Shown: positions 60,919 through 64,000 of the stretch, in pieces
Position numbering within the stretch: position 1 is the stretch's first letter
How the letters are laid out: each line of letters begins with the position of its first letter
From: Pseudomonas parafulva
GTDB taxonomy: Bacteria > Pseudomonadota > Gammaproteobacteria > Pseudomonadales > Pseudomonadaceae
Length of the DNA: 64,000 nt
Assembly (NCBI RefSeq): GCF_000800255.1
Contig: NZ_CP009747.1
Location: 4,712,001 to 4,776,000, forward strand
Direction: 5' to 3'
Program-made: the position numbers and the translations under genes
Notes under the pieces: model-generated
Seen by the model: the letters and a program-made list of their open reading frames with translations, nothing else
What the model was told of the DNA's origin: nothing
The model's database searches: none

Positions 60919-61781
60919 CTAGCGCTTGCCGTTGCCCGGCGCTGCCGGCCGTGGGTGCATGACCGCGCGCTGGCGTTCCTGCTGGAGGAATTTCATGATG
61001 ATCGGCGCCACCGCTTCGGCCCGGGTGATCAGGAACAGGTGGCCGTCATCGATGACGTGCAATTGGGCGTTGGGAATGCGCCAGGCCAGCAGGCGCATGT
61101 TGATCAACGGAATCAGGGGGTCGTCGTCACCGGCCAGCACCAGGGTGGGCTGATGGATCTTGTGCAGCCAGTGGATGCTGGTCCAGCCAAGCCCCGCAAA
61201 CAGTTGCCAGTAGTAGCCGGTCTTGCCGCCGGAGCGCACCTTCGAGGCATGGTGCAGCGCCAGGTCCGGGTCGCGGCGGAAGGCCCGCCGTAGATCATCG
61301 GCGCGATGCGGATCACATGGGAAGGCTGCACGTAGCGCCGGGGGCTGGCCATCATCCACAGGACCTTGGGCTTGCCGGGCACCATGAAGGCGCCGGCGGC
61401 GGTGGCGGCCAGCACCAGCTTGCGGCAGCGTTCGGGATAGTCGTGGGCGAACTGCTGGGCCAGCGCACCGCCCCAGGACACCCCGATGACATTGACCTGG
61501 CCGTAGTCCAGGTAGTCGAGCATGCGCGCGGTGAGCTTGGCCAGGCCGGGGAAGCGGTAGGGGTGGCGTGGAGTCGACGAGCCACCGACACCGGGCACGT
61601 CGAAGGCGATCACTTCCAGGTCCGGGTCCAGCGCCTCGATGAACGGGAACACCAGCTCCAGGTTGGCGCCGATGCCGTTGAAGATCAGCAACGGCGTGAG
61701 GTGCGGCTTGCCGGGGCGGACCGCGGTGCGGATCGACTGGTCGTCCAGCTCGACGGTCCTGAACACGTAGGGTTGCGACAT
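60919..61781 (-). pseudogene. phaZ: Intracellular PHA depolymerase PhaZ, frameshifted
   Basis: Alpha/beta-hydrolase that degrades stored medium-chain PHA. Starting at ATG 61781 (MSQPYVFRTVELDD) the frame is normal through GVSWGG (nucleophile Ser) to RIAPMIYGG, then slips near 61281-61290. The remaining protein (FRRDPDLALHHASKVRSGGK … LAGDDDPLIP … DDGHLFLI) continues in another frame to 60919. GGCGGGCCTTCCGC appears one base short of the expected reading. The in-frame product would be 222 aa with a nonsense tail and lack the catalytic Asp and His, so it should be inactive. A sequencing error is the alternative. Confidence 0.85.
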
Positions 61782-61842
61782 GCGCCTGACTCTGAGGTGG
61801 ATGAAGCGCCGTGTCCTGCCAAGGGCGGGAAGGCGGCGGAGC

Positions 61843-63522
61843 TCAACGCTCGTGAACGTAAGTGCCGGGGGCGGCCTCCCCCGGGCTGTAGGCACGATTG
61901 CCCAGGCGTGTAGGCGCTTTCTTGAGATCGCCGGCGCGCTCGCCCAGCCATTTCTGCCAATGCAGCCACCAGGAGTCGGCATGCTTGATGGCGTTTTCCT
62001 GCCAGGCCAGCGGGTCGTCGGGACGGTCTTCGCCGGTCTGGAAGCGTGCCTTGGGGTTGCCCGGGGGATTGAGGATGCTCTGGATGTGGCCGCTGTTGGA
62101 CAGCACGAACTCGATGTGGCCGCCGAACAGGTGCGCCGAGCGGTAGCACGACTGCCACGGGGTGATGTGGTCGGCGGTGCCGGCGACGGCGTAGATGTCG
62201 CACTGCACCTGCTTGAGGTCGATGGCGGTGCCACAGACCTCCAGGCCGCCGGGGCGGGTCAGCGGGTTGTTCTTGAACATCTCGATCAGGTCGCCGTGGA
62301 AGGCGGCGGGCAGGCGCGTGGTGTCGTTGTTCCAGAACAGGATGTCGAACACCGGTGGCTCGTTGCCCAGCAGGTAATTGTTGACCCAGTAGTTCCAGAT
62401 CAGGTCGTTGGGGCGCATCCAGGCGAACACCTTGGCCATGTCGCTGCCTTCGAGCACCCCGGCCTGGTAGGAATGGCGCTTGGCCGCCTCCAGCGTGGTT
62501 TCATCGACGAACAGCGCCACCTGGGTATCGACCGTGGTGTCGAGCACGCTCACCAGCAGCGTCAGCCCCTTCACCTTGGTTTCGCCCAGTGCGGCGTAGT
62601 GGCCCAGCAGCGCGGTGCAGGTGATGCCGCCGGAGCAGGCGCCGAGCATGTTCAAGTCCTTGCTGCCGGTGATCGCCAACACCGCGTCGACCGCTTCCTT
62701 GAGTGCTTCGATGTAGGTGGACAGCCCCCACTCGCGCTGGGCCTTGGTCGGGTTGCGCCAACTGATGATGAACGTCTGCTGGTTGGAGCGTAGGCAGAAA
62801 CGCGCCAGGCTCTTCTCCGGGCTGAGGTCGAACACGTAGAACTTGTTGATCTGCGGGGGCACCACTAAAAGCGGGCGGCTGTGCACCTGCTCGGTGATCG
62901 GCCGGTACTGGATCAGCTCCAGCACGTCGTTGCGAAACACCACCGCGCCCTCGCTGGTGGCGATGTTGCGCCCCACTTCGAAGGCCGCCATGTTCACCTG
63001 GCTGGGCATGCCGCCATTGTTGACCATGTCCTTGGCCAGGTTGGCCATGCCGTCGAGCAGGCTCTTGCCGCCGGTCTCGAAGAAGCGCTTGACGGCCTGC
63101 GGGTTGGCCAAGGTGTTGGTGGGCGCCATGGCCTCGGTCATCAGGTTGATGACGAACTGGCCTCGGCTGATGTCCTGGGGCGACAGGTCGCTGTCGGCGA
63201 TCCAGTCGTTGAGCTCCTTGCGCCAGGCCAGGTAGGTCTGCAGGTAGCGGCGGTACAGTGGGTTCTGGCTCCAGGTCGGATCGCTGAAGCGGCGGTCGTC
63301 GCTGGCCGGGAGCAGCTGCGAATTGCCCAGCACCACGTTCTTCAGTTCCAGTGCGAAATGGGCGACGTGCTTGGCGCTGTGCAGCGGTTGGCGCACGGCC
63401 TGGCGCAACACGGTGCGCGCTGAGCTGAGCAGGTCCTTGCGGCGGATGCCAATGACCGGATTGAGCCCCAGCGTGCTTTCCGAGGCCTGCTTCTGCAGTT
63501 CATCGTTGTTCTTGTTACTCAT
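61843..63522 (-). CDS. phaC1: Class II poly(3-hydroxyalkanoate) polymerase PhaC1
   Basis: Polymerises medium-chain 3-hydroxyacyl-CoA into PHA at the granule surface. 559 aa, the exact PhaC1 length. Lipase-like box GACSGGIT with nucleophile Cys (near residue 296), VFAWMRPNDLIWNYWVNNYL, catalytic Asp in AGTADHITPW and His in SNSGHIQSIL. GGAG lies upstream of ATG 63522. It is PhaC1- rather than PhaC2-like (starts MSNKNNDELQ, ends PGTYVHER) and is the only synthase in the window. Confidence 0.97.
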   Translation of the reverse strand: MSNKNNDELQKQASESTLGLNPVIGIRRKDLLSSARTVLRQAVRQPLHSAKHVAHFALELKNVVLGNSQLLPASDDRRFSDPTWSQNPLYRRYLQTYLAWRKELNDWIADSDLSPQDISRGQFVINLMTEAMAPTNTLANPQAVKRFFETGGKSLLDGMANLAKDMVNNGGMPSQVNMAAFEVGRNIATSEGAVVFRNDVLELIQYRPITEQVHSRPLLVVPPQINKFYVFDLSPEKSLARFCLRSNQQTFIISWRNPTKAQREWGLSTYIEALKEAVDAVLAITGSKDLNMLGACSGGITCTALLGHYAALGETKVKGLTLLVSVLDTTVDTQVALFVDETTLEAAKRHSYQAGVLEGSDMAKVFAWMRPNDLIWNYWVNNYLLGNEPPVFDILFWNNDTTRLPAAFHGDLIEMFKNNPLTRPGGLEVCGTAIDLKQVQCDIYAVAGTADHITPWQSCYRSAHLFGGHIEFVLSNSGHIQSILNPPGNPKARFQTGEDRPDDPLAWQENAIKHADSWWLHWQKWLGERAGDLKKAPTRLGNRAYSPGEAAPGTYVHER

Positions 63523-63674
63523 CTACGACGCTCCGTTGTCTCGAGACGAATACCGACTGCCTGTGGCGGGCTCGCAGGCGACCGCCCGGTACCCCCGCTC
63601 GGGTGACCAGTGATGACGAACAGGTGCTGAAACTTGCCAGACCCCTTGGTTACCCGAGTTTCATGTAATGCGCA

Positions 63675-63698
63675 AGACAGGCCAGTCATTGGCTGTCT
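63675..63698. promoter_or_regulatory. Near-palindrome in the phaC1 upstream region
   Basis: AGACAG-G-CCA-N5-TGG-C-TGTCT, a dyad with one unpaired base, about 155 bp upstream of the phaC1 start, in the 234-bp gap between DUF971 and phaC1. PhaD is known to bind this region in P. putida, so a PhaD site is possible. No firm -10/-35 was found in the gap. Confidence 0.35.
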
Positions 63699-63756
63699 AT
63701 AGGGCATTCAAGCAGAGTTCGTTAGAAAGCGCGTTCCAACGATGTCGCGCCTTGAC

Positions 63757-64000
63757 CTAGAGCATCAGCTTGACCGCAGACACGGCCGGATCACGCGATT
63801 TGCCGGCCTTGTGCAGTTCGTCGAGGTATTCGGCCCACAACTGTGTCTGGCGCAAGCACAGTTGTTCCAGGTACTCCCAGGTGAACAGCCCGCTGTCGTG
63901 GCCGTCATCGAAGGTGAGCTTGAGCGCGTACTGCCCGGCAGGTTCCAGGCCACTGAGCCCGACGTTGATCTTGCCGAACTGCAGGATGGGATTACCGTGC
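63757..64000 (-). CDS. DUF971 family protein, C-terminal part (partial)
   Basis: The minus-strand frame from the window edge reads HGNPILQFGKINVGLSGLEP, then YALKLTFDDGHDSGLFTWEY and LEQLCLRQTQLWAEYLDELH, stopping at TAG 63757-63759. This is the C-terminal part of DUF971 (gamma-butyrobetaine-hydroxylase N-terminal-like) proteins, which I recall beside phaC1 and hslVU in pseudomonads. About 80 residues are visible; the start is outside the window. Function unknown. Confidence 0.85.
   Translation of the reverse strand, partial: HGNPILQFGKINVGLSGLEPAGQYALKLTFDDGHDSGLFTWEYLEQLCLRQTQLWAEYLDELHKAGKSRDPAVSAVKLML

Noticed and set aside
61782..62234. Upstream extension of the phaZ frame
   Set aside because: It lies antisense-free but out of frame inside phaC1; conserved PhaZ begins at MSQPYVF (61781).

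Overview
The window is chromosomal DNA of a fluorescent pseudomonad, most likely the Pseudomonas putida group. The grounds are high GC, gene content and recalled synteny: glnA–thiI–typA … glgP–fbp … hut … pip–dtd–opgGH–ABC transporter–chemoreceptors–rsmE–tatCBA–hisEI–ubiBJE–pha, an order I recall from P. putida-type chromosomes. I saw no rRNA, tRNA, CRISPR array, insertion sequence or prophage.

Layout. 1–4.5 kb: 5' part of glnA with a sigma-54 promoter and an NtrC-type site, then thiI and typA. 4.5–14 kb: an apparent phosphate-scavenging island. A leftward run exbD–tonB–TonB-dependent receptor–exbB–5'-nucleotidase–acid-phosphatase-like lipoprotein lies divergent from Tat-exported phoD, with a Pho-box-like tandem repeat between them. 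14–20 kb: a YkgJ-type cysteine-cluster protein, glgP, fbp, a DUF924 gene and two small lipoproteins (one a lipocalin). 20–35 kb: the complete histidine-utilisation locus. hutF is divergent from hutCD, and hutU–X–W–V–H1–H–T–I–G follows rightward. HutC operators lie at both promoters and a sigma-54 promoter drives hutU. Histidine enters by an ABC importer (HutXWV) or a permease (HutT) and is degraded to glutamate through HutH, HutU, HutI, HutF and HutG. 35–39.6 kb: one very large leucine-rich-repeat, toxin-like gene between hutG and pip. 39.7–48.6 kb: pip, dtd, opgGH and a polar amino-acid ABC importer. 48.8–53 kb: two chemoreceptors, one behind a good flagellar-sigma (FliA) promoter. 53–59 kb: rsmE, tatCBA, hisEI and ubiBJE. 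59–64 kb: the medium-chain polyhydroxyalkanoate (PHA) locus and the 3' part of a DUF971 gene.

Most interesting points. (1) The PHA locus looks eroded. phaZ carries a frameshift before its catalytic Asp and His, phaC2 is absent with the phaZ stop directly abutting the phaD start, and phaI survives only as a degraded 3' remnant ahead of phaF, while phaC1, phaD and phaF look intact. (2) The first of two histidine-ammonia-lyase paralogues lacks the Ala-Ser-Gly triad that makes the MIO cofactor. (3) Between hutD and hutU sits a ~225-bp inverted repeat around two hexamer arrays, flanked by mirror-image G-quadruplex motifs and GT/CA-skewed DNA that runs into hutD. (4) The 1539-residue DUF6543-like/LRR protein ends without a recognisable NEL ubiquitin-ligase domain. 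(5) A 21-bp perfect dyad of unknown ownership lies between the ykgJ-type gene and glgP.
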